A DNA stretch of 64,000 nt from Amoebophrya sp. A120 (taxonomy: Eukaryota > Sar > Dinophyceae > Syndiniales > Amoebophryaceae), in contig CAJINV010000002.1 in assembly GCA_905178155.1 (NCBI GenBank), positions 5,637,709-5,701,708 of the forward strand, written 5' to 3'. Shown in pieces: positions 1 through 10,939 of the stretch (within the stretch, counting starts at the first letter, position 1; each line of letters starts with the position of its first letter). The notes under the pieces are model-generated. The model ran no database searches, had not been told where the DNA came from, and saw only the letters and a program-made list of their open reading frames with translations. A program made the translations under genes and the position numbers.

Positions 1-129
1 GCGGACCATCTTGGGGGTCCTGGCGCCACGTCAATACGAGGCGACCAATGCGAGCAATGAGACCAATACGATTTCACTCGATTTCTGTGTCGGTCTAATA
101 CGACTCGTATTGTTTATAAAATTCTCTGT

Positions 130-287
130 CATAGATTTTGTAAGGACTTTGCAATGCATATTCCGCATGAAAATTACCGCTTCAGCATGGCCGAGAATGG
201 GCATCTTGTGCTACGAACGCAGGACAAATAATTTTTGCCAGATATACAGGACTCAGTCGCAAGATTCAAACATATTTGCAACGCATA
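130..287. mobile_element. Introner element, family A-like, right end only
   Basis: The sequence is homologous to the right part of the element at 647-917, with shared blocks around CATAGATTTTGTAAGGA and GCATATTCCGC. It ends in ACATATTTGCAACGCATA at 287, directly after exon 641-288 of the minus gene. The left end was not located and may be degenerate. Confidence 0.55.
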
Positions 288-1489
288 TCTTCGCCCACCC
301 CGCCCGATACCTCGGCCACGTCCTCTAGATCCGATAGACTCGTCTCAGACTCAGTCTCAGCAGTCTCGCTCCAAATAGCCTCGTCATCAGGGTACTTGTC
401 CCGCATCCACCTAGCCTCGCGATCAGCTGTATCAGGGTGATTTTCCCGCAGCCACAACTGCCAGATCTTCCACCGCTCTTCCTCCACGCTGGCATCACGA
501 GACAATGCTCCTTCTCTTCGCCAGCGCATGATAGCTTCTCTGCCATCTCCCCCCTGCCTGAATCTATGACATTCGTCAAACAGGTCGGGGTGTCTATGTT
601 CCGCGAGTTCCAATTCACGTGCCAACTTGTTGTTCAATTCATTTGATATCCAAAGTGAAAATACGTCTGGGTCTGGATGAGTCCACGTGTTTACCATGCA
701 GATTTTGGATGCCTCGCCAGGTCTGGATTGCCGGGGATAGTACTTATCATAGATTTTGTAAGGATTTTGCGAATGCATATTCCGCCTGAGACGTACCGCT
801 TCAGCATGACCGAAAATGGGCGTCTCGTGCTACCTCCAAAGGACAAATTTTTCCCCGATCTACGGGACGAAGACACAAGTCGCAACCTTAAAGACCAAGA
901 CATATTTGCAACGCATACTTTCGTGTCCGGGAAGCCAACCTGGGAGCGAGGATCGGATTTTTCTCCAGGCCCAACCCAGCAAGTTCCATGCTTGGTTCCA
1001 CCAATTATCCGCACCGTAATCTATGCAAGGAAAAAGCTTTCTCCGTCTCAAACCTTTGCAGACACAGCAGTCATGAGTTTGAGTGAAGTGTGATGCGTCA
1101 GACACAAGAGAAAACAACACGGATGAAAGCCGCCTTTCTTGCATGTGCAGCGTGACAAAGAAGTGTCTCAAGGAGCGCCCGCATTACAAGTTGAGACTGA
1201 GACAGATTTTTCTCGTGATATGATCCTCGTCAGATTTGTTGGAACCGCCAGATGTTGTACTCATCTTCCCGGTCTTCGATTTGCGGCTGGTTTTCGATTT
1301 TTTCCCGCTTTTCTTGGCCTCCACCTTTGTCGCTCCGCCTTTCTTCCGGTCATGCTGAATGAAACCGGTCGGCACCTCCTCGCTTCCCTCCCAGGAGTGT
1401 GTTGCTGTGCCGGCCTTCTTCTGCAGGGCGGACACGACCGCCCCCCCCCCGGGGGCAGCAAAGGCGATCAGCGCGATCTTCTTCATCAT
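288..1489 (-). CDS. Orphan protein with hydrophobic N-terminus, partial
   Basis: Minus-strand gene starting at ATG 1489, not recognised. Exons 1489-1221, 1016-918 and 641-288 join in one open frame (phases 2, 2, 2) when each introner element plus one 5-bp duplication is removed; the gene then enters another element at 287 and its 3' end was not found. The N-terminus (MMKKIALIAFAAPGGG) could be a signal peptide. It is followed by a Lys/Ser-rich stretch, a Trp-rich segment (NWWNQAWNLLGWAW) and a charged region rich in Glu, Arg and Trp ending in an acidic Ser-rich tail. No domain was identified. The splice model is well supported by frame; the function is unknown. Confidence 0.55.
647..917. mobile_element. 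Introner element, family A-like, degenerate
   Basis: It starts TATCCAAAGTGAAAATACGT with the family-A core GTCTGGGTCTGGA and ends ACATATTTGCAACGCATA. The flanking 5-mers (TTTGA and CTTTC) match poorly, suggesting an old copy. Removing 642-917 joins the flanking minus exons in frame (HES-ELNN). Confidence 0.75.
1022..1220. mobile_element. Introner element, separate family
   Basis: Terminal inverted repeats are TATGCAAGGAAAAAGCTTTC on the left and the complement of TATCACGAGAAAAATCTGTC on the right. The flanking 5-mers TAATC and TGATC differ at one base. Excision with one duplication copy joins the minus exons in frame (SDEDH-GADNWW). Confidence 0.75.
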
Positions 1490-2177
1490 TTTGGCGGTTC
1501 TACTAGTATCGTTTTTACTTTGTCCTGCAAAGCAGCTCCTTTTCCGTTCCTGCCGGAAGAACTGTTTTTGTGTCGGTAAAAAGGTCTACTACTTACTTGA
1601 GTTTCACTGAGTGGCTTCCATGAGCCTCTCGCACACAGAAAAAAAATCTTGGGAACTGCAGCTATTGATGCTGTCTTTTCATCAGGGTAATATTCGAGAA
1701 AAGTTCAGGCAAGCGAGCTGCTTTTTGCACGGTGTGGTCGTGAGCATGAACGAAAGTAGCTGAAAACGACCGGAACGGACGATGACTTCACTACGACTTG
1801 GGGAGTCCTGCGAGGTAACGACTTGTGCTGTCGTGGCTCCAGCACGGTGGGATCCATGGGGATTTCTGCACGTGGTACGGATAGATACAGGGTGGCCGCG
1901 CGAAAGCGTGGCACATATATATACGGACTGGTTGTAATTCTTTTTTACCACAACAGACCACGAATAAAAACGAATACAACGAATAATATCTCTGAACAAG
2001 AACGATGTTTATCACGCAGTACTATACAAGGAGGAATTCCTCATATTCAATCTGTACCAATTACATGAAGGCGTCCTTCTTTCACCTCTAATTTTCGGAG
2101 GTGGAGCCATTACTACGAAACGAAGTCCTTGTATTTCACGACGGTTCTATGTGTTTTTGTCTTTCCCGGAATCGCAT
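1490..2177. other. Intergenic, no gene seen
   Basis: Between two minus-strand genes. Only short overlapping frames are present, with no domain or splice-consistent exon. It should contain the promoter of the gene starting at 1489 and the 3' UTR of the J-domain gene. Confidence 0.5.
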
Positions 2178-5042
2178 CTACGTACAATTCTTACCCTGGA
2201 CGAGGTGATGTTTTCCTTTCCATTCTTGGTTCAAACGATGGCAAATCTGTTCGATTTTTTTCACAATTTCTCTTTCCAGATTGTCCCGCCCTGTCTTAAT
2301 ATCCTCCTCCTCGCTTAGATGGAGACCACTTGGGGCGCCACAATAAACCCGATGTCCAAACTTCGGCAGAAACTTGTCCGGGTGGTACCGGAGCACCAGT
2401 TTGTAATAAGCATCCTTCACTGAAATCTGGTTCGTGGCGCGGGTCAGCAGCGACGTCCGCGGATTCGTGTGTCCGGGCGGAAACGGGATGTCGCTGAGAA
2501 GCCGGATTTGCTGTTGTTTGCCACTCACTTCTATCAAATGCAAAAATGTCTGGGTCTGGGAGATTGCCAGGCTTGTCATGCATATTCTGAATGGCCCATC
2601 ATGGGCCATTCAGAATATGCAGACATCATGGCATGATGTCTGATCTGATGCATGCTCTAGCATCACAGCTCTTTCGAGGGCTTTGTGATGCCTCTACCGA
2701 ACGAGAAATGTCCTCTCCGCGTGGCAGAAACTGGAGTCCTCTTGCTGGTCATGCAATGCAATTTCTTTTAGAATCCAGACACAGCATCACAAGTTTAGAA
2801 TCTTCCAGACCCAGACATATTTGCATTTCATAACTTCCTTCTCGAACTCGTCCCATGCGTCTTCGTACTGCAGCCACGCGTCGACGTAATAGTCACGGAA
2901 AAAGTTGTTGCCTTGCATTTCATTTTGATCCTCACGACCGGCACAGGAACGACAACTCTGCGCAGGTGGGTTCTGGAAAAATAAGTTGTTGTTTTTCACC
3001 CCATGACAACTACTTTTGCTCGTAGTGCCTCCTGTGTTGGTACCACTGCCACGGTTGTTTTCAACAAGAAAATCCCGACCGTACTTTGCATTTTTTCCAT
3101 TTTCTCGAAGTCCGAAGATGTCCTGCAAATTCTTGCGGACAGCTGGAGGCGGATATTGAGAGGAAAAATCCCCCCTCCCCATATCGAAAAGGTATGGGCT
3201 GAGACCACAAATCGCGTCTGTCTTGCAAGAAGGCAACTCCGCAGGCTCTGCCGCATTATGCAGGCGGTTTATGATTCTGTTGGGCCTACAGCATACACGT
3301 TTCTCATGCTAAGTGCCAAAAGCTCTCTACTCAGGCTTGGCAGGAGCCTGCTGTCCTCTACTGCAAGACAATAAACCTGATTTGTATACGCAAATCCAGC
3401 ATAAGAAACTTCCTTTTCATATGGGGAGGGGGGATTTTTTCTCGTGATAGCGGACCCCGGGTCGCTGTTGCGGCAGAAGAGGGCGGAAACTGCCCCTGCC
3501 GCGGCTGACTATTACAGGTGTCGTGGCTGCTAGTAGTACTACTTCTGTATATCCTATGTAAAATTTTCCCCACCCGAAAGTCAACATGGGGAATCGGCTA
3601 GACAAATCCACAAGGCTTGGCTCTTTTGCGTGACAAGTTTGGACTCGTAGTGTAGTGCTGTTTGAGGCAGCTCAGCAGCATCACACATCCAGTATACCAT
3701 GCTAATTGGAGCATGACAAATCTCAAAACGCGAAAAGAGAATGCTTCTCATGGGGCTCCGCATGAGAAACATTCTCAGCATGCAGGTTTGCATTACAACT
3801 ATGGGGTGGGGATGTTTTTAAATGCGATACTGTACCAAGCATTATTATCAGTCGCCCTCCTAGAAGTTCCCTGTTCTTGTTCCTTCTCCTCTTCCTGACC
3901 GAGGAAATTTTGCTTTTTGGTGGGCCCGTCGGGGGCCCCTTGTTCCAGCAGTACTTTGGTCAGCAAATCCGCCACCGCACTGCGATGCTGCACCGGCTCC
4001 TGCCGTGCCGTGGGTGGCGGCTTGTTCTCCTCGACGTCCCCTTCCGCTCCTGCAGAACGAGGCTCGTGTTTGTCAGCCATGTTGGTCTCTGGCTGCTGCA
4101 GGAGACCCTTCAGATCGATTTTGGAATTCTGATAGACGAAACTCGGCCATCCTGTGTAAAAACGTCCCCGCGGGGGCCCCATGCTTATTGTCATGCGAAT
4201 GCGCGTGCTCAAAACATGCCTCGTCGCACAGCAAACCAATAGAGCCATTGTCTAGCCCTGTTTGGAGACTTGTCATACTCATGCTATGAGCAGAATAGGA
4301 CTGTCGATTTCATCTGACGCGGCTGCACTAGCTAAACACGACTACACTATGTCATGCGTGACTCCCAAAAATTCTGAATTTGTGCTGTAGGATTTCCATC
4401 TCGACCATGGGGTCGACGTGGGGACATTTGTAAGTACTCAGGATATCGGCTTCGGAAGGTCCACGTTCACCACATCACCAGTGTAGTCATTCACCACGTA
4501 GTCATTCACCACCTCCTCAGGTTCGCCATTTGCGCGGCCCAGATATGATACGGCTGCACCATCGATCTTGTTTTTTATGCCCGTGGACAACAAGACCTCC
4601 CCCTCTCGCCCGCCCTCATTTCTACTCATGCAAAGTGCTAAGCTACCCCTGTGCTTCTGCTCTTTTTGATAGCCGTGATTTTTGCTTGAAAAGGTCGACA
4701 AGAATTTGTTTTTAGCTCATAAAGTTGCATTACAGGCCGACATGCAGCTTGGATCTTTCCAGTTATCATGCGAAAATAGCTGCGTCTTTCCGAAACAGGT
4801 CGTTTTTTTCTATTGCTTGAGACAAAGGCCCGCAGCCAAGGGAGGCCAAAAAAGGAAGCGTAATTTTCCATAAGCGTAGTTTTCTCGCCCGTCATCTGGT
4901 GCCCATACGACGACGACGAGGACGACGGCAGGCTCTGGCTCTGTTCCACCTCTTTGTACGAATCAAATTGCATTTGCGCATTCCTCTCAATCTCCGCGAC
5001 GTTTATCCCGGGGGATGTTGAAAATGAGAGCAGAACTAGCAT
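2178..5042 (-). CDS. J-domain (DnaJ-like) protein, 455 aa
   Basis: Six exons (5042-4873, 4570-4446, 4142-3830, 3544-3450, 3148-2833, 2526-2178) join in one frame to a TAG at 2178, giving 455 residues. All five introns are introner elements and none has GT-AG ends. The J-domain lies at the C-terminus: helix II is followed by YHPDKF, which holds the HPD motif needed to stimulate Hsp70 ATPase. An insertion of about 20 residues (FGHRVYCGAPSGLHLSEEED) separates it from the last helix (EREIVKKIEQICHRLNQEW). The long N-terminal part is acidic and low-complexity, with no zinc-finger region, so it resembles a type III (DnaJC) co-chaperone. The first Met begins a moderately hydrophobic stretch (MLVLLSFSTSPG), so secretion cannot be excluded. 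Partner and compartment are unknown. Confidence 0.85.
2532..2832. mobile_element. Introner element, family A
   Basis: TIRs start TATCAAATGCAAAAATGTCT and end in the near-complement; the 5-bp duplication is a perfect ACTTC (2527-2531 and 2833-2837). The centre holds a 20-bp-arm palindrome with a one-base spacer (2580-2620). This is the last intron of the J-domain gene. Confidence 0.92.
3154..3449. mobile_element. Introner element, family C
   Basis: It starts TATTGAGAGGAAAAATCCCC, ends in GGGGATTTTTTCTCGTGATA, and is flanked by a perfect GCGGA duplication. It is an intron of the J-domain gene (exons GP-PPAVRK joined in frame). Confidence 0.92.
3550..3829. mobile_element. Introner element, family B
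   Basis: It starts TATCCTATGTAAAATTTTCC and ends GATGTTTTTAAATGCGATA, flanked by a perfect CTGTA duplication. It is an intron of the J-domain gene. Confidence 0.92.
4148..4445. mobile_element. Introner element, family B
   Basis: It starts CATCCTGTGTAAAAACGTCC (first T changed to C), ends ACTCAGGATA, and is flanked by a perfect TCGGC duplication. It is an intron of the J-domain gene. Confidence 0.9.
4576..4872. mobile_element. Intron of J-domain gene, probable degenerate introner element
   Basis: It begins TATGCCCG and ends TTTTCCATA; TIRs and duplication are no longer clear. Removing it plus five flanking bases fuses exons in frame (EKTTL-KIDGAAV). It lacks GT-AG ends. Confidence 0.55.
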
Positions 5043-5539
5043 ATTTCATTTTCATACGAAAGATAAACGCAGTGAGCATATAGCAGCGACGAGGAAGAAC
5101 TGATTTGTAAAAATATAAATAAGAGGTGACTTACAAACATCTGCCTTAGACTTTCGAACGGCATGGCACAGACCCAGCGGCGATGACGATTCTTCCTGCC
5201 CTTTTTAAGTATCTTTGCACAATGGCATCAAGATGAAGTGTGCACAACTACTTACTTACGCTAGTAATGACTCCTCTCTGGCGGGAGATACGGATCCGCA
5301 GCCGCTCGTTTCTCGGCGTCACCATCCGCTGGCGCTGCCGGGGCGTTGCCTGTCGCTGGTTGCTATCCACTCCAATCCAAATCATTGTCAGGGAAATTCT
5401 TGTGTGCAGAAGTAGGATTTTGTTCGTGCGGTTTAGGTTTCTAATTGCTACTTGGTCTTCATCACATGGGGAAAGATCGGAAATGCGTGGCTGTATGGCA
5501 CATGACCAGTCTGATCGACGCTTGTCCTTGTTCTACTTC
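5043..5539. other. Intergenic, no gene seen
   Basis: Lies between the start of the J-domain gene and the 3' end of the next minus gene. It probably holds the J-domain gene promoter; no convincing coding frame. Confidence 0.45.
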
Positions 5540-6782
5540 TCAAAATAAATTCTCAATATTCCGAATGAAGAGAAAATCAGCCTGTCGGGGTGACAAGACC
5601 ACGACGAACAGACACACGGTATAATGCCGCTCAACTACATGCAGTACTGATTTATTTTGTGTAGATTTTAGACTGGGAGCTGCACTCGCAGCACGACAGC
5701 CTCGCAAATAAACGCACTGATTTCCCGACCCAGAGGACCACTGAACAAGTGGTTGCCATGCATACTTGTGGTCCAGATTTTTCTGGGAATTCAGATAGGC
5801 CGTCGTGGTCACCGGGCTCCTCGTGTAGCTGTAGACATGCTGTCCCCGTGGCGTCCGAATGGATTGCTGGCGGTCTGCGTGTAGCTGTGCTCGTGGCCGC
5901 CCCGACTGCTGTGGCGCCCCGACTGCTACAGAATTCATCCCGCTGTAATCATGCCCGGGCTATGCAAGGCAAACACGTTTGGGGCTGGAACGAAGTAAAA
6001 GTTGCGGTCAAGAACATGCTAGTGGTCATATACGAAAAGTGATCAAGTGACTGTAGTACTCATGCACGGCAAATTTTTCCACTTGCGCAGTTCCTTACTG
6101 CGCAAAATACTTAAACGCTATTATGCGGATGAGCGGCCGCAATTTTGCATGGCAAAGAAGCAGCGTCATTCCCCCACACGCTAAAAAACAGAGTTCAGAA
6201 CTAGTCCAACTTCTATGGTGGAACAGGATAAAAAAAAAGCATGACACAAAAGTCTTGCAATCTACTACTTCCAGACCCAGATTGATCGCTATTTGCATCT
6301 TTTGATATCTCCCGCGGCGTGACTACACCTGTAAAAATATTTCCTCTCGCGACCGTCACAGTGGGCGTCTCCGTGGAAAAAGCATAGTGCTGCTCCTTTT
6401 TCTCGTGCAGTTCTGCCTGGTGCTCGCCATGATCTCCACTGCTTTTGCTCACTGTAGAAAACCGGTAAAAGTTCTTTCTGGCCTGTGGTGCTGGCGGTGG
6501 CTTGGGCGGCGGCGCTTTCCCCGACGTCGAGTTGTTGTAGCCCACAGTAGGTCGACGCCCGAAGATTTTGTTCTGCTGCTCTTCAGTACTGGTACTTGCA
6601 CGGTAAAAATGTTGAACCTTGTAGTTCATTTTTCCGTTGCTTTCATGATCTCTTGGCGTTGCAGAAGCCGTATCGGTGGTGCCATAATTTTGTTGCGCGG
6701 CGGACTGCTCCATATAGTCGCGGAATGTTGACCCGCTCCCGCTGGGACCAACGGAGGGCAGACTTACCGGTCCTCGCGGCAT
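5540..6782 (-). CDS. Proline-rich orphan protein, about 296 aa
   Basis: ATG at 6782; exon 1 6782-6308 and exon 2 5955-5540 fuse in frame across a family-A element (PRE-RHDYSGMN), giving about 296 residues. Not recognised. The N-terminal half is Ser/Thr/Gly-rich and polar with a short poly-proline run (PPPKPPPAPQ). The C-terminal 50 residues (CLFVVVLSPRQADFLF) look less protein-like, so the true end may lie earlier or a further intron may exist. No membrane segment or domain is clear. Confidence 0.5.
5961..6307. mobile_element. Introner element, family A-like
   Basis: The left end TATGCAAGGCAAACACGTTT pairs with a right end whose complement reads TATCAAAAGATGCAAATAGC, both followed by the CTGG core. 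The flanking 5-mers CGGGC and TCTCC do not match, so the copy is old. It is the sole intron of the 5540-6782 gene. Confidence 0.75.
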
Positions 6783-7706
6783 TTGTTTCTTCGCAAGCAG
6801 ACACGGTGGTCACGCTTCTTTGTCTCCGCAAAATTCAACTTGTCCTCTTTGAAAGGGCGAGAACAGATAATTCCAGCAATTCGACGAATAATTCTTTTCT
6901 TATCCAGAGAAACAAGGCTTCAACAGACGAATGCAACTTCCCAAATCTTCGAAGAGTTGTACATATACCATAATTACAAAGAAACGAATGTACAATACGC
7001 GCTACAACTTCTCTGAGTGACAGAGCACTTTACCGTGTTCCAGTTGTAGGTGTAGCTCGGAATATTAGAACTTAACCGAGAAAATTAATACTGAACGACA
7101 AACTGAATCGCAATCGATGCTCTACTTCACACGTCTCATTAGCAAAAAAAAATGTTGGCTGGTGCAAAAAAAAACTACCGACGACTCGATAGGTACTACC
7201 GACCATCCTTTACTGAAATTGATAGACAAGGTGGTGTGTTGAATGGAGGTGGCTGGGTTTTGTTGTTCACACAGTTAACGATGAAAGAGCGAGCAAAGTG
7301 ACCTTTTTGAACTCCACACATCTACAAGATTGTCGAAATAGATAACTTCCAGCCGCCTCGAAATTTCTTCTTCAGACACAGACCGACTGACCGATCAAGA
7401 CGAGTGCAGCTTTCTCCACCTGTATCGAACACGGCCATTTTTTACCTTGCTTTGTATAGCCAACATTTCTAACACGACTCGATTTGATGATTTACGTAGC
7501 AGCCGTCATTGCGGTGTAGCTGTAGGTTGCGCAGTTGTGAACAATGCGGAAGCAGGTGCTACCTATGGAGGACCAATGCAAGAATCCTTCTGATGACGAT
7601 GAAGAAGTGTTGCCGAGACTACACTATCGGTCTTCCCAAAAGGATCTGTGCAGAGGATGATTCTTTGCTGAAAAAACTCCCTTCATCAACATCAACATCA
7701 CCATCA
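6783..7706. other. Intergenic, no gene seen
   Basis: Separates the proline-rich orphan from the RRP7 3' end; AT-rich in places. Short frames only. Confidence 0.5.
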
Positions 7707-9516
7707 TCACACCAACTGCGCCAAATTCTTCGCCTTTCCGCTCCTTTCAAACTCGTCGAACTTTTTTTCCTCCAGTTTCATCTCTTGTGCCCGCTTCTCC
7801 TTGACCTGAAAATTGTAGAAATTCTCGAGCTTCTTCTCCTTTTTCCTTCTCTGCTTCCGGGACAACCCGGACGTCCCGCTGGACCCAAAATCGTTGTTGT
7901 GTAACGTGTTCATCAAGTTTAAACCGCTGTTGTTCCACCCGCCCGAGGAAGTATTCAATGCTCCTCCTCCGCCTCCTGCAGCGTTCTGGCTGAATGAAAT
8001 CCCCGCCGCGGCGGGTCCGGCCGGCCCCCCGACCATGCGCTCGGGCTTGAAGGCCTTTTTGGAATCCACCAGCACAAAACCGTCCTCGTCGGGGACGTTT
8101 TGCTTCTGCTTCAGCTGCTTCTCCCGCTCCTCCTGCTGTTTCTCGAACTCGTGCATGAACTTGTCGTACTTCTGTTGCAACTCCGCAGGGTCCGGGTAGA
8201 AATTTTTCTTCAGTTTCAACAGCGCTTGCCGCAGCAGCGAGTTCTCTTCGAGGCTCTTCGCGATTTCCGGCACCAGGATTACGTTAGAGTAGATGTCGTT
8301 CTGCTCGCGTTCCTCTTCAACGTCCGAGTTTACTATTCTGCTGGTTGCTCTACTACGACTAGGACCACCTCGCTGCGCCGCAGCTACTCCACTGTCCGCT
8401 TTTTGGAGCGCTTCCCGCACCGATTGCGAATTGTCAAACCGGACCAAGGCGAAGGCGGTCTGCGATTTGTGGTTTGATGAAATAAAAATGGAACCTACTG
8501 CTACTTCAAAGGTTGGTGTTTACGGTTTTTTTGTTTTGCAGAAATTCTTTCGACAACGGGGAAGCTAGATTTTTTCATGCACAAATCGAAGTAGCATACG
8601 GGGTACGTAATCATAATTGACATGCGAGAAACATATTAAGGGCCCAGTTAGTTTGCGGAGCTGTTCTTTCTTGCATATCAGCCCTCTATCATCAAATACG
8701 TCGTACCTTCGTGACCACGCCGTCTTTCTTCAGATAACTGGCCCGCTGCTCCATTTCCTTGACCACCAACGACTCAATCTCCCCGAATTGCTGAAAGCAG
8801 CACTTCAACTCGTGCTCCGTCAGGTCGTCGAGATGGGTGACGAACAACACGTTGGGGTCCGCTTCGTCCTTTCTGAGGAGCAAAAGCACCTCCCGGTGCA
8901 AAAACAAAGGCTGGTCTGCTTCTACTTCTTCTGCTCCATCGTCGTCGTCGTCGTCGTTGTGTGGTCTTTTCGCCCTGGTGGTACAGCCAGTTGTTGCTCG
9001 TCCTGCTGTTTTCCTCTTCGTTCCCTTTTCCAACACACTGCTACTGCTCACGACCCGCAACTCGGAAAACCCGTGCCAGGGGCCGCGGGACGACGAGGCA
9101 CTACACGCACCGACTTCACTTGAACTGGCAGAGAACCGACTCCCGGTTGTAGTTCCGGCAGTCAGCTGCTTCGCTCCGGATTGCTTTTTCACCTTCTTCA
9201 TGCTTTTTTTCACCTCTCGTGACGCAGCGGTTTTGTTCTCGCTCGCTCTTGTCGATGTAGCTGCTGTAGTGCTGGGAACAGTAGTAGTCTTTGCAGGCCT
9301 TAGAACTTCTTGCGGCGCTTCTCCTCCTTCTTTTTCTTCATCGTCTGTGACAACTCGTTCTTGCGCTTCTGGTACATGTTGTTTACTCTTGTTTTCCAGT
9401 GAACGTGTCGCTTCTGTCGCTGTAGTGGTTTTCGTTTTTGCCCTCGTGGTTTTTTTACTATCGCCGATGGTGGTCTTTGCCACAAGCTTTTTCTTTTTCA
9501 GAACTTTCTTCGCCAT
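7707..9516 (-). CDS. RRP7: RRP7-like ribosomal RNA processing protein
   Basis: Two exons, 9516-8707 and 8459-7707, with a canonical GT-AG intron (8706-8460), give 520 residues. RRP7 acts in the nucleolus as part of the UTP-C/CURI complex in early small-subunit rRNA processing. The first 210 residues are Lys/Thr/Ser-rich low complexity. An RNA-recognition-motif-like fold begins near residue 220 (NVLFVTHL then QQFGEIES) and continues over the intron (TAFALVRFDN, RNP1-like). The family C-terminus is clear: DEDGFVLVDS, then a basic helix KKLENFYNFQVKEKRAQEMK ending at residue 520. It is longer than yeast or human RRP7 (about 280-300 residues) because of the N-terminal extension and a Gly/Ala/Asn-rich linker. 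The identification rests on the C-terminal domain and is strong. Confidence 0.9.
8460..8706 (-). other. Canonical GT-AG intron of RRP7
   Basis: The donor is AAG/GTACGACG and the acceptor is CGCAG/ACCGCC, phase 0. It shows no introner TIRs, in contrast to neighbouring genes. Confidence 0.85.
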
Positions 9517-10939
9517 TTTGAAAAAGAGGAAAAATCGGGTGCAAAAAAGTCAGAAAACAGCAGGATCGAGTTTCACTTAAACCTATCCGTGAAACTAAAG
9601 TTTTTATCTCTTACTTCATAATCCGACTGTTCATGGGGTAGCACGAACGGTAAATTGTGCGCGAGCAACTTACATGTGCCCTATACTTTTCATCTACAGT
9701 CGCCTGCTCATCTTGTGAAACATAAGGAATGACGTAAAAGAAAAAATCACGCCACGAGCTAGGTGATCATGCAAGCTACAAGTACTACGGTACTTGGGAT
9801 CATTCCTATGGATCGGGATCGGGGTCGTGGAGGTAGATAGAAGGATTCACACACAAGTTCTTGATCGAGTACTCTATAGAGTCGCGAAGGCGGATACAAC
9901 TAAATCGTGATCAACATTTTTTCGCTCGTCCATGAAACAACGATTCCGAGAACCTCGGATCATCACCAAATGTTGCGTTTCGTGCGGAGACGAGCGCACG
10001 ACCCTCGGATTTCTTCACACATGTTTCTTCACAAAGAAATGCGTTCTTGTTTCCTTCCTATGAAGTTCACAGCATCTTCAACGATCGTCTGGATCGTTTT
10101 GTTCCTCAGCTGAAGAAATGGTTGACCTTTTCATCTGGATCATCTATGACTTTTTTGAACTGGATTTTGTCTCTGTGTCTGCGAATTCCAGCGATCTGTT
10201 GTTCCTTACGCGGATCGATTTTTTTAGCAACGGACCAGGGGACGTGAAATGCAAATGCGTCTACTACTCGGAGTACTACTACATTGGTAACAAGAAAGCA
10301 ATAGATCTGCCATTCCACCGTTATGTCGAAACTAGTACAAGCACGCTACACGGGCGTCGTCGCAGGAGTGCGGTTCCTGCGATCGCGTGTTTCTGCTTTT
10401 TATCTGAAGTGTCCGTTTGCAAGTCAGCAACTCAAAATTTGCTTACATTGTACAGCAAAAATGGAAAGTCTTGCAGGGTATAAAAATTGGGCTTATTATT
10501 TTACTATTCGAAACCTTTTCAGCCGTGCTGTTCTTTTATTTTTTGCGCCACCCATTGTTATCTCCTGTTAACTCATGAGCATCCTACAGGTGAGTCAACA
10601 AAAAGGAAAAATGACCCCGATCTAGAAGCTTCATCTTCGAAGTAGAAGTTGTGCATAAGACACATTTTTTTCCGGCGCTATTGGGGGGCGTACTACCCGT
10701 AGACCTGATAAATGAGTTCGGCTCAACGTTCTTGCACAACAAGAAGTGGTAAAAAAACATTAACACTTGGCTATGGTCTGTCCCGGGTCCCCCTGAAAAT
10801 GCTTCGAGACAGACCTGGCTCTACACCATTCCGGAGCTCTTCTTGTGCACAACTTCCTCGACGCACGCAAGAACTTCCCCGATAGAGCGGCCTGATGAGG
10901 ATCAACATCAATCTCTTTCTGATCTGCCCCTTCTCGCTA
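9517..10939. other. Intergenic, no supported gene
   Basis: About 1.4 kb holding the RRP7 promoter side and the 3' flank of the next minus gene. A minus frame near 10106-10318 is open but has no start, domain or splice-consistent partner. Nothing else is supported. Confidence 0.45.

Noticed and set aside
8837-9580. 247-codon open frame opposite RRP7 exon 1
   Set aside because: It is the antisense shadow of the Lys/Thr/Ser-rich RRP7 N-terminus; no domain, while the minus frame splices into a full RRP7.
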